Of a stretch of 64,000 bases of DNA, positions 1-7,016 are shown in pieces. Each line of letters opens with the position of its first letter. Position 1 is the stretch's first letter. Origin of the DNA: Kuenenia sp039794105 (lineage in GTDB: Bacteria; Planctomycetota; Brocadiia; Brocadiales; Brocadiaceae); the NCBI RefSeq assembly GCF_039794105.1, contig NZ_JBDIWA010000008.1:1-64000 (forward strand). The letters run 5' to 3'. The position numbers and the translations under genes are program-made. The notes below the pieces were generated by a model. That model saw nothing but the letters and a program-made list of their open reading frames with translations. It had not been told where the DNA came from and searched no databases.

Positions 1-147
1 GAGATTTAAGATTCAAAATTAAAAATGAAGCGGCTCTCTTTGTCTTTACAACCGTGACTAAACATAATTTCAAAGAACAGAGTAAAAATTATGCTTACGC
101 AAAAACCTAACCGGACAATGCTGAAAAATACCCAAAAAAACGTTTCC

Positions 148-177
148 TTGCCTGTAAACTATTTTTTTAGGTATAAT
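148..177 (+). promoter_or_regulatory. Candidate sigma70-type promoter for the oxidoreductase/phosphorylase genes
   Basis: A TTGCCT box at 148-153 and a perfect TATAAT at 172-177 are separated by 18 bases, and the first gene starts 46 bases downstream. The rest of positions 1-222 shows no gene. Start-site mapping is not possible from sequence alone. Confidence 0.5.
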
Positions 178-222
178 CCTGAACGACGTTAAAAAATTAT
201 TTGAACCGGATAATTCTTAATC

Positions 223-1137
223 ATGAAAACAGAAAATACCTTTACTTACAGGATACGATTTCACGGAAGAGGCGGCCAGGGCGCAAAAGTTGCCAGCAGA
301 ATACTGGGGACAACAGCCTTTTTGGGAGGATTTTATGCGCAGGACTTTCCGCTTTACGGGGCGGAACGCAGGGGCGCACCGATACTCGCCTGTACACGTA
401 TTTCTTCAGAACCAATACTGGAACGGGGAGTAGTAAGCGACCCCGATGGTATCATAATAATGGATGAGACCCTTTTGGACGATACCGCAGCAAATCCTTT
501 ATCAGGATTAAAAAATGGCGGCATTGTTTTTATCAATACCACCCACACCCCTGATGAAATAAAAACAAAATACCATCTTGCCGGACAAACAATAACGCTT
601 GACATTACAAAAATCAGCCTTGAAATGCTGGGGAAACCCATTCTAAGCACACTGGCTGGGGGTGTTGCGGCAAAGATTACCAGGATGGAAGAAGGTTTCT
701 TAAGACAAGCCGTCGAAAAGGAAGTGTCTGAAATAATACAGGATAAGGGCCTAATCGAAAAAAATATCAAGGCCTCTCTTTATTGTTTCCATACCATTTC
801 TCCGGTAATGATCGATGCAAAGGAAATTGTTCATAAGGATAATCCCGTCTTCTCTGTTCCTTTTGAACCCGCAACTATTTCAAGCCCTGCGGTATATTCC
901 GTAGCAAACACTCCCCGGAGAAAAACCGGCAACTGGAGAATATTTAAACCCCAATGGAATTACGATGCCTGCACAAAATGTATGATATGCGTCAACAGAT
1001 GCCCGGACGGCTGTATTTCCGTTAATGAAGAGGGTTTTCCCTTTGCCGATTATGACAACTGCAAAGGGTGTATGATCTGTGCGGAAGAATGCCCGGCAGC
1101 GGCGATAGAAAAAAAACGGGAGGTTCACGCTTGGTAA
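223..1137 (+). CDS. 2-oxoacid:ferredoxin oxidoreductase, fused gamma and delta subunits
   Basis: The 304-residue protein joins two parts of pyruvate/2-oxoacid:ferredoxin oxidoreductases. The N-terminal gamma domain has the glycine-rich GRGGQG motif at residues 15-20 and the family pattern YGAERRGAP. The C-terminal delta-type ferredoxin domain has two [4Fe-4S] motifs, Cys250/253/256/260 and Cys280/283/286/290. Such enzymes interconvert 2-oxoacids plus CoA with acyl-CoA, CO2 and reduced ferredoxin; this part binds CoA and relays electrons. The catalytic alpha and beta subunits are not adjacent, since the gene is preceded by non-coding sequence and followed by a purine phosphorylase. Either they lie elsewhere or this is a stand-alone electron-transfer module. 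Which 2-oxoacid is used cannot be told. Confidence 0.88.
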   Translation: MKTENTFTYRIRFHGRGGQGAKVASRILGTTAFLGGFYAQDFPLYGAERRGAPILACTRISSEPILERGVVSDPDGIIIMDETLLDDTAANPLSGLKNGGIVFINTTHTPDEIKTKYHLAGQTITLDITKISLEMLGKPILSTLAGGVAAKITRMEEGFLRQAVEKEVSEIIQDKGLIEKNIKASLYCFHTISPVMIDAKEIVHKDNPVFSVPFEPATISSPAVYSVANTPRRKTGNWRIFKPQWNYDACTKCMICVNRCPDGCISVNEEGFPFADYDNCKGCMICAEECPAAAIEKKREVHAW

Positions 1138-2015
1138 ACAGCACCAAAGCCTCCCTTGCGGTAATTGGCGGCAGCCAGGCCTATGATTTGCTTCTTAACG
1201 GTTGCATTAAAGGCAAAAGGCTGGGGGAGATCAATACCCCTTACGGGCGGTCGCAGCCGGTATATTTCATCAGAGATGCTAATGCAGAAATGCTTTTTTT
1301 ATCGCGTCATGGCGAAAAAGGATACAGCGTTACCGCACCCTTTGTTAACTACAGGGCAAATATCTACGCACTAAAAGAACTGGGCGCCAAACAAATAGTG
1401 TCGTGGTCAGGACCCGGCGCTATCAATGAAAACTACAAAATCGGCGAATACGTATTGATAGACGATATTATCGATGAAACGCATGGCAGGGAATCAACCT
1501 TTTATAAGCATCTGGGAATCGGATTTATACGCCAGTTTCCTGTTTTTTGCACCACCTTAAGGGAAAGTATCCTGCACACACTAAAATCTCTCGGTATTGG
1601 CGTTGCCGGCAAAGGCGTCTATGTATGCACCCAGGGGCCGCGGCTGGAAACACCCGCTGAAATAAGAAAATATAAGTTGTACGGCGGAGACCTTGTCGGC
1701 ATGACGCTTGTTCCCGAAGTCTTTCTTGCCAAAGAACTAGAAATGTGTTACGCACCTATCTGTTACGTCACAAACTACGCGGAGGGAATCGCAAGCAGAC
1801 CTTTTAAAGCGGGAGAATTGTTTGAGGGACTCGCAACTGACAGCGACCGCGAAGCGGTGAGAAATGCTGTCGCACTTTTTCCTCAAATTATAAAGAAAAT
1901 AGCAGAAAATAGTAGCCAGCAAAAAATGATCTGCCAGTGCCAATCGTTAATGGAACGCTACAAACGCAGAGGAGATATCAGCCCTGATTGGCATAGCTGG
2001 GTAGCAATGCCTTAG
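1131..2015 (+). CDS. Methylthioadenosine/methylthioinosine phosphorylase family protein
   Basis: This PNP/MTAP-family nucleoside phosphorylase cleaves a (methylthio)purine nucleoside with phosphate. I chose the TTG at 1131, which overlaps the end of the preceding gene by 7 bases and has a GGGAGG ribosome site just before it. An upstream ATG at 1068 would add 21 residues read from ferredoxin-coding DNA. The protein is 294 residues. It shows IGGS at the start, the RHGEKGYSV segment, then VNYRANIYALKELG and the TQGPRLETPAEIR block, all typical of MTAP-type enzymes. The next gene is a deaminase of the methylthioadenosine/S-adenosylhomocysteine type, so the substrate may be the deaminated nucleoside (methylthioinosine). 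That substrate assignment is inference. Confidence 0.85.
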   Translation: MVNSTKASLAVIGGSQAYDLLLNGCIKGKRLGEINTPYGRSQPVYFIRDANAEMLFLSRHGEKGYSVTAPFVNYRANIYALKELGAKQIVSWSGPGAINENYKIGEYVLIDDIIDETHGRESTFYKHLGIGFIRQFPVFCTTLRESILHTLKSLGIGVAGKGVYVCTQGPRLETPAEIRKYKLYGGDLVGMTLVPEVFLAKELEMCYAPICYVTNYAEGIASRPFKAGELFEGLATDSDREAVRNAVALFPQIIKKIAENSSQQKMICQCQSLMERYKRRGDISPDWHSWVAMP

Positions 2016-2075
2016 TACTATCAGTAATTTCTTTGCATTTTTTGGCAAAATATTTAATAGTCCCTTTTGCAGTCT

Positions 2076-2154
2076 GCAATCTACAATCTACAGTCGGCAG
2101 TCGGCAAATTGCAAATTGCAGATTGTGGATTGCCGATTGTAGATTGTAGATTGC
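2076..2154. repeat. Long imperfect hairpin made of short tandem words
   Basis: Positions 2076-2099 (GCAATCTACAATCTAC then AGTCGGCA) are the reverse complement of 2131-2154 with one mismatch. The loop is itself built of repeated AAATTGCAAATTGCAG-like words. It occupies most of the 239-base gap between the phosphorylase and the deaminase. It may act as a transcription barrier, or it may be one of the low-complexity dispersed repeats seen elsewhere in this window. Confidence 0.75.
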
Positions 2155-2254
2155 TACGGTATGACGGAAAATTCCGAGTCCCTTAACATGAACGTTAGGC
2201 ACATACCTTCTGAAAGCATTTCGATTATCTTTTGCAATACAAAGCATATTATCC

Positions 2255-3490
2255 ATGATAGTCATAAAGGCAAAATATCTTGTAAAAGACAATAACCACT
2301 ACATTGAAAATGGCGCCATAGCTATCGAAGGCGCCAAAATACGTAAGGTGGGCACATTTGATGAAATCAGGAATCTGGCGGATAATGCGGCAATTATTGA
2401 TTTGAAAAATACTGCGTTGTTGCCAGGGCTTATAAACGTACATACTCATCTTGACCTGACGGAAAGTAAAAACCTTATTGCCCCCACCAACAATTTCACA
2501 CACTGGGTATTTCAACTAATCGCGCTAAAATCAAGGTGGAAAGCAGACGACGCCATTGCTTCAATAAAAAAAGGAATCGCATTGTGTATCGCCGGCGGCA
2601 CAACTACCGTGGCAGATATTGCCAGTGCTGAACACTCGTTTTCCGTATTGGAAAAAAGCCCGATTCGCAAGGTTGTTTACAAAGAGATCATTGGCCTGAA
2701 TCCTGCATATGCGCAAAAAATAATAGCAAAAACTTCCCTGGAATTGGCGAAAATAAACGCCACAGATCTTTACCATACAGGCATTTCTCCCCATGCCCCT
2801 TATTCTGTTTCGAAAGAACTGTATATGGCCGCTTCCCAACTTGCCAAAGAAAGAAACATCCTGATTTGTACCCACATAGCAGAAACAGAGGATGAAATTG
2901 AATTTCTCGCAAAAGGAACCGGGCATTTGCCTGTTTTGCTGCAAAAATTAAAGGCAATGCCCGACGGATGGCAACCTCCGGAACGTAAGCCCATACAATA
3001 TTTATATGAAGCGGGGGTATTAAACGAAAAAACACTGCTCATTCATTGCAATTATCTTACAGAAGAGGAGATTCAATTACTACATGCATCAGGCGCCAGC
3101 GTAGCTTTTTGCCCAAAAAGCCACCACTTCTTCGGACACAAAAATCATCCGCTGCCAAAACTGCTGGAAAAAGGGATCAACGTAGGATTAGGCACGGACA
3201 GTTTGGCAAGTAATGATACATTAGACATACTGGAAGAGATGAAATTTTTACATACCCATTATTCATTATCGCCTAATGTACTATTTTCAATCGCCACAAA
3301 AAATGGCGCAAAGGCGCTGGGGATGGAAACAACTATCGGTCTGCTAAAAGAAGGCTTTGAAGCGGACATGTGCGGCGTCAGATTGCCCGACAACCCGACC
3401 GGCAGCGTCTATGATCAAATACTTGATTCATCGGCTAAAAATATTTTTACCATGATCGCAGGCGCTGTTTGTTATCATGCAAGTGAATGA
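2255..3490 (+). CDS. Amidohydrolase, methylthioadenosine/S-adenosylhomocysteine deaminase type
   Basis: This 411-residue metal-dependent deaminase belongs to the amidohydrolase superfamily. Metal and catalytic residues are visible in order: His63 and His65 in NVHTHLDL, His180 in SPHAPYS, His207 and Glu210 in CTHIAETEDE, His264, and Asp315 in GLGTDSLAS. The family deaminates adenine nucleosides such as 5'-methylthioadenosine and S-adenosylhomocysteine; some members act on aminodeoxyfutalosine in menaquinone synthesis. The phosphorylase just upstream favours a two-step nucleoside salvage route (deaminate, then phosphorolyse). The 3' end overlaps the next gene by four bases (ATGA). Confidence 0.85.
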   Translation: MIVIKAKYLVKDNNHYIENGAIAIEGAKIRKVGTFDEIRNLADNAAIIDLKNTALLPGLINVHTHLDLTESKNLIAPTNNFTHWVFQLIALKSRWKADDAIASIKKGIALCIAGGTTTVADIASAEHSFSVLEKSPIRKVVYKEIIGLNPAYAQKIIAKTSLELAKINATDLYHTGISPHAPYSVSKELYMAASQLAKERNILICTHIAETEDEIEFLAKGTGHLPVLLQKLKAMPDGWQPPERKPIQYLYEAGVLNEKTLLIHCNYLTEEEIQLLHASGASVAFCPKSHHFFGHKNHPLPKLLEKGINVGLGTDSLASNDTLDILEEMKFLHTHYSLSPNVLFSIATKNGAKALGMETTIGLLKEGFEADMCGVRLPDNPTGSVYDQILDSSAKNIFTMIAGAVCYHASE

Positions 3491-3819
3491 AGAATGAGAA
3501 AGATGAAAGTATTTGGCGTAATGTTATAGAATATTTACCCTATTTATCGCAATTTAAAATGACCCCGACACGGTGTTTTCAATTTTCACTCAATATTTCT
3601 CCGGATGAATATCTGGCTTACTATAAAGGCACTGCTAAATACATACAGACAACCACCATGTCCGGCGAAACAATAAAATTCCCCGCATCGTCGTTAAAAA
3701 AATACCTCACTCACAATGGCATACATGGACATTTTGAAATAGAAATATGCGAAAACAATAAATTATTGAATATTAACAAGATAAACGTAAAATCAGATAA
3801 AAATGGCATATGGCTTTGA
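3487..3819 (+). CDS. Small conserved protein resembling DUF2835
   Basis: This 110-residue protein has no membrane segment or signal peptide. Its middle part, running from CFQFSLNISPDEYLAYY through GETIKFPASSLKKYLT to GIHGHFEIE, matches my memory of the DUF2835 pattern, a short beta-rich family of unknown function. It overlaps the preceding deaminase by ATGA and sits 36 bases before dnaA, so it is probably cotranscribed with both. No function is claimed. Confidence 0.65.
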   Translation: MKNEKDESIWRNVIEYLPYLSQFKMTPTRCFQFSLNISPDEYLAYYKGTAKYIQTTTMSGETIKFPASSLKKYLTHNGIHGHFEIEICENNKLLNINKINVKSDKNGIWL

Positions 3820-3855
3820 TCTTTTATCATAAGGAAAACAGACAGACGGCTTCCC

Positions 3856-5274
3856 ATGTATAATGATAACGGCACACAACAATTCAATCCCTCCTCATAT
3901 GGATTTAAAACAACACAGGTACTCACCTGCACAGAAAGTGATTACCTGATTGAAAGCATTCGCGCAGAGATACGAAAAACCGTTCCTCCGGAACAATTTG
4001 ACCAATGGTTTTCCCGCATGGAAATCTCCTCTATCACCGATAACAGCATTACGTTTGCCGTGCCAGGCGATTCCATAAAAAACCGGATATGCGGAGATTA
4101 CCTGGAATTCATTTCGAATATAGTGTATAAACTGCTGCACCCCTCATTTGAAATCGACATTATTTCGGTGGAAAAACCTGCCATCACAACGCAAATGCAA
4201 TTACACCCCAAAGATAATGACATCTCTCATGCAAATGCATCGTCTATGAATATTGTTTCTCCCTCATCAATAAATAAAAGATATGCCTTCGAAAACTTTG
4301 TTGTAGGCGCATGTAACCGTATGGCTCACGCAGCGGCAGTTTCGGTTGCCGGTTCTCCGGGATATGCATATAACCCTCTTTTTATCCATGGCGCCAGTGG
4401 ATTGGGGAAAACGCACCTTATGCATGCCATTAATAATTTCATCATTCAGCAAGGCCGTTTGAAGACGTTCTATTTATCCTGTGAACATTTTGTAAACCAC
4501 TACATTTCCGCAATACAATCCAACAACATGGAAGCATTTAGGAAGTTTTACCGGAATGTGGACGTGCTATTGATGGACGATATACAATTTTTTGAAAATT
4601 CCTGCGGAAGCAGGGAAGAGTTTTTTCATACCTTCAATGCCCTTTATAATGACGGAAAACAAATTGTAATCACAAGCGATTATCCCCCGGAATCTATTGC
4701 ATACATGGAAGACCGTTTGGTATCCCGCTTTAAATGGGGGCTTGTATGCGGCATTAGTGCGCCTTCCCTTGAAACACGAGCCGCAATTGTTGAAAAAAGG
4801 GCTGCCGCCTGGAATATTAAGGTTTCCCATGAATCCGCCGTATACCTCGCGGAAAATATACCTGGCAATATCCGGGAACTGGAAGGCGCCATTGCGCGGC
4901 TGAGCAATGAAGCAAAGGCAACAAATAACGCCGTTTCTTTCGATTTCATCAGAAAGGTCTCCCGGGAAATATCGGGCAGTAAAAAAACCGTTAGTATTGA
5001 AGCGGTTCTCGGCGCTATCTCAAAAAAATTCAATGTGAGCGTTTCAGAGCTTTTATCGAAGCGCCGTACGCGTACCGTGGCGCTGCCAAGGCAAATAGCT
5101 ATGCATCTTTCGAGGAAATTAACCAATATGTCCCTTTCAGAGATAGGGGGTTACCTTGGCGGGAGAGACCATTCAACCGTAATACATGGTGATGAAACTA
5201 TCATCAAGAAGGCAGGGAATGATAAAAATCTTTCGTTTATTATACAAAAGCTGGAAGGTGAATTGTTGAAATAA
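3856..5274 (+). CDS. dnaA: Chromosomal replication initiator DnaA
   Basis: DnaA is an AAA+ ATPase that binds DnaA boxes at oriC, melts the origin and recruits the helicase. The 472-residue protein has an N-terminal domain I, a variable linker to about residue 140, Walker A GASGLGKTH at 179-187, Walker B LLMDDIQF around 238-245, and the C-terminal helix-turn-helix domain with the signature GGRDHSTVIHG near residue 430. Length and order are typical. It heads the conserved dnaA-dnaN-dciA-gyrB series. I found no cluster of TTATCCACA-type boxes next to it, so the origin position remains open. Confidence 0.98.
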   Translation: MYNDNGTQQFNPSSYGFKTTQVLTCTESDYLIESIRAEIRKTVPPEQFDQWFSRMEISSITDNSITFAVPGDSIKNRICGDYLEFISNIVYKLLHPSFEIDIISVEKPAITTQMQLHPKDNDISHANASSMNIVSPSSINKRYAFENFVVGACNRMAHAAAVSVAGSPGYAYNPLFIHGASGLGKTHLMHAINNFIIQQGRLKTFYLSCEHFVNHYISAIQSNNMEAFRKFYRNVDVLLMDDIQFFENSCGSREEFFHTFNALYNDGKQIVITSDYPPESIAYMEDRLVSRFKWGLVCGISAPSLETRAAIVEKRAAAWNIKVSHESAVYLAENIPGNIRELEGAIARLSNEAKATNNAVSFDFIRKVSREISGSKKTVSIEAVLGAISKKFNVSVSELLSKRRTRTVALPRQIAMHLSRKLTNMSLSEIGGYLGGRDHSTVIHGDETIIKKAGNDKNLSFIIQKLEGELLK

Positions 5275-5467
5275 GTAACACGTTAGTCTTTTGAAATTAT
5301 TTCATATTTCGATATTCGCATTTCATATTTGGTTGCGGCCAAAGGCTGCGCCAAGTAGTCTGTTGTTTAAGTTTTTTTTACCGGCCAAAGGCTTCGCCTT
5401 ACCGGCATGTGTATAGTAACAAACACGTGTTTACCCCTTTTTCACCTAAAAACCAGGAACCATAACA
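5275..5467. other. dnaA-dnaN intergenic region with GGCCAAAGGC repeats
   Basis: The gap is 193 bases. Its first third is AT-rich, with ATTTCATATTTCG-like words. Two related words follow, GCGGCCAAAGGCTGCGCC and CCGGCCAAAGGCTTCGCC; the second forms a small hairpin closed by CCGG. No consensus DnaA box is visible. It could hold the dnaN promoter or be part of an atypical origin. Confidence 0.45.
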
Positions 5468-6568
5468 ATGAAAATACTATTTTCAGGAGACGCTTTACAT
5501 AAAGGTTTTAGCTTAACGGCAAGTGTTGTACCCTCTTCCGCCATGAAACAAATTCTGCAGGGTGTAAAGCTGGAGGTGGCGGACAACTGTGCCGAGTTAA
5601 CCGCAACAGATCTGGAAGTGCTTGTTAAATACAGGATACCGGCAAAGGCATGCGAAGGCGAAGGCGGTATTGTGCTGCCTGCATCGAGGGCTAATAATAT
5701 TTTTAGGGAATGGGCGGGCAACGAAGAAATTTCCGTATCGGTAGAAGCAGGCCATTGTACATTGCAATCAAAGGGGGGAAGTTTTAAGATTTTGGGGGAC
5801 GACTGCCTTCAGTTCCCCAATATAACAAAAACAGACGTAACCTCATTTGTCGAAATAGACGGTGAAATACTTGGCAAGATGGTGGAAAAGGTTGCATATG
5901 CGGTATCTTCCATAAAAGCGCTCAGCATTTACAGCGGGATATCGGTTAAAATTTTTGGCGACACCATTATCATGGTAGGCTCCGATATGAACAGGCTGGC
6001 AGTGGTAAAACGAAAGGTCCGTAATCCGGAAAACGTTTCCATGTCGGGAATAGTGGGCGTAAAATGTCTGACTTTTTTGCAGCGTTTTGTATCGGAATGC
6101 AAAGGTACATTGATGGTCGGGTTGGGCGAATCACAAATACATTTCATCGGAGAAAAAGGAGAAGTAATATCGCAACTCATAGAGGGAAAATATCCAAACT
6201 ATGAAGAGGTGATACCCAAAAATAACGATAAAAAGATTGAAGTAAACCGGGATGAACTATTATCCATAGTAAGAATGGCGTCATTTGTCACCAATGACGA
6301 ATACCGGGTGGTCGAATTTTCATTAACAAAAAACAAACTGTCAATCTTTTCGAGCGCCGCAAATGTCGGGGAGGCTGCATTGGAAATTGCTGCGCAATAT
6401 GACGGGCCTGATTATACTAATACCTTCAATCCCGATTACATTTTAGATTTTTTAAAGGCTTCAGATTGCGAAACGATCACCATTGAACTTGGCGAAATCG
6501 ACGATGCAGCATTGTTTAAAACCGGGCATGAAGAAATAAACGTCATGATGCCCGTTGAATGGAAGTAA
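5468..6568 (+). CDS. dnaN: DNA polymerase III beta subunit (sliding clamp)
   Basis: This 366-residue protein has the usual length and three-domain pattern of the bacterial beta clamp, which dimerises as a ring around DNA and tethers polymerase III. Family segments include the N-terminal LFSGDALHKGFSLTASVVP, the domain-2 region KCLTFLQRFVSE, and the C-terminal VMMPVEWK end, equivalent to the usual MPM(R/K) tail. It lies between dnaA and the dciA-like gene on the same strand. Confidence 0.96.
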   Translation: MKILFSGDALHKGFSLTASVVPSSAMKQILQGVKLEVADNCAELTATDLEVLVKYRIPAKACEGEGGIVLPASRANNIFREWAGNEEISVSVEAGHCTLQSKGGSFKILGDDCLQFPNITKTDVTSFVEIDGEILGKMVEKVAYAVSSIKALSIYSGISVKIFGDTIIMVGSDMNRLAVVKRKVRNPENVSMSGIVGVKCLTFLQRFVSECKGTLMVGLGESQIHFIGEKGEVISQLIEGKYPNYEEVIPKNNDKKIEVNRDELLSIVRMASFVTNDEYRVVEFSLTKNKLSIFSSAANVGEAALEIAAQYDGPDYTNTFNPDYILDFLKASDCETITIELGEIDDAALFKTGHEEINVMMPVEWK

Positions 6569-6674
6569 TAAGTCGCATCACAAGCTTCAAACAAAAATGT
6601 TGAATTTCTAAGTTTAGTCATTGGTCAATTTAGGGTCGACCCTGCAACATTTATACAATTATGGATTTTTGCTT

Positions 6675-7016
6675 ATGAAAGATGAATTGCGCGACCGATA
6701 CTTTATTAACAAAAACAAGCCCAAACAGATTGGCGATTTACTAAAGGAACTCTTTCCTCCCAAAACCCTCTCCCGCACAAATTCCCTTCATAATAATATC
6801 AGTAACGCCTGGCGAAACATAGTCGGCGATGAAATATACCAGATCACCAGGATTGATGGGTTAAAGAACCGGATTTTGTATATAAATGTTGAATCCTCCG
6901 CCCTGATTCACCATTTGACTAACTTTGAACGGCATGCTATAATTCAAAAGATTAACGAGTTAATGGGGAAAAAATCTATAGATGACATTCGTTTTAAGGT
7001 GGGAAATATAAAATAA
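6675..7016 (+). CDS. DUF721/DciA-like helicase-loading protein
   Basis: This short protein belongs to the DUF721 family, whose studied members (DciA) load the replicative helicase. It is 114 residues from the ATG at 6675; a TTG at 6621 would add 18 residues, and neither start has a clear ribosome site. The central part NAWRNIVGDEIYQITRIDGLKNRILYINVES follows the family pattern W..ivG..ia..t....~.~g.L~V.v~s. Position between dnaN and gyrB is typical of DUF721. The stop codon overlaps the gyrB start by one base (TAATG). Confidence 0.8.
   Translation: MKDELRDRYFINKNKPKQIGDLLKELFPPKTLSRTNSLHNNISNAWRNIVGDEIYQITRIDGLKNRILYINVESSALIHHLTNFERHAIIQKINELMGKKSIDDIRFKVGNIK

Noticed and set aside
3820..5467. 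oriC next to dnaA
   Set aside because: I looked for TTATCCACA-type boxes in both strands around dnaA and found no cluster; only isolated copies exist, such as within the coding region at about 17267.
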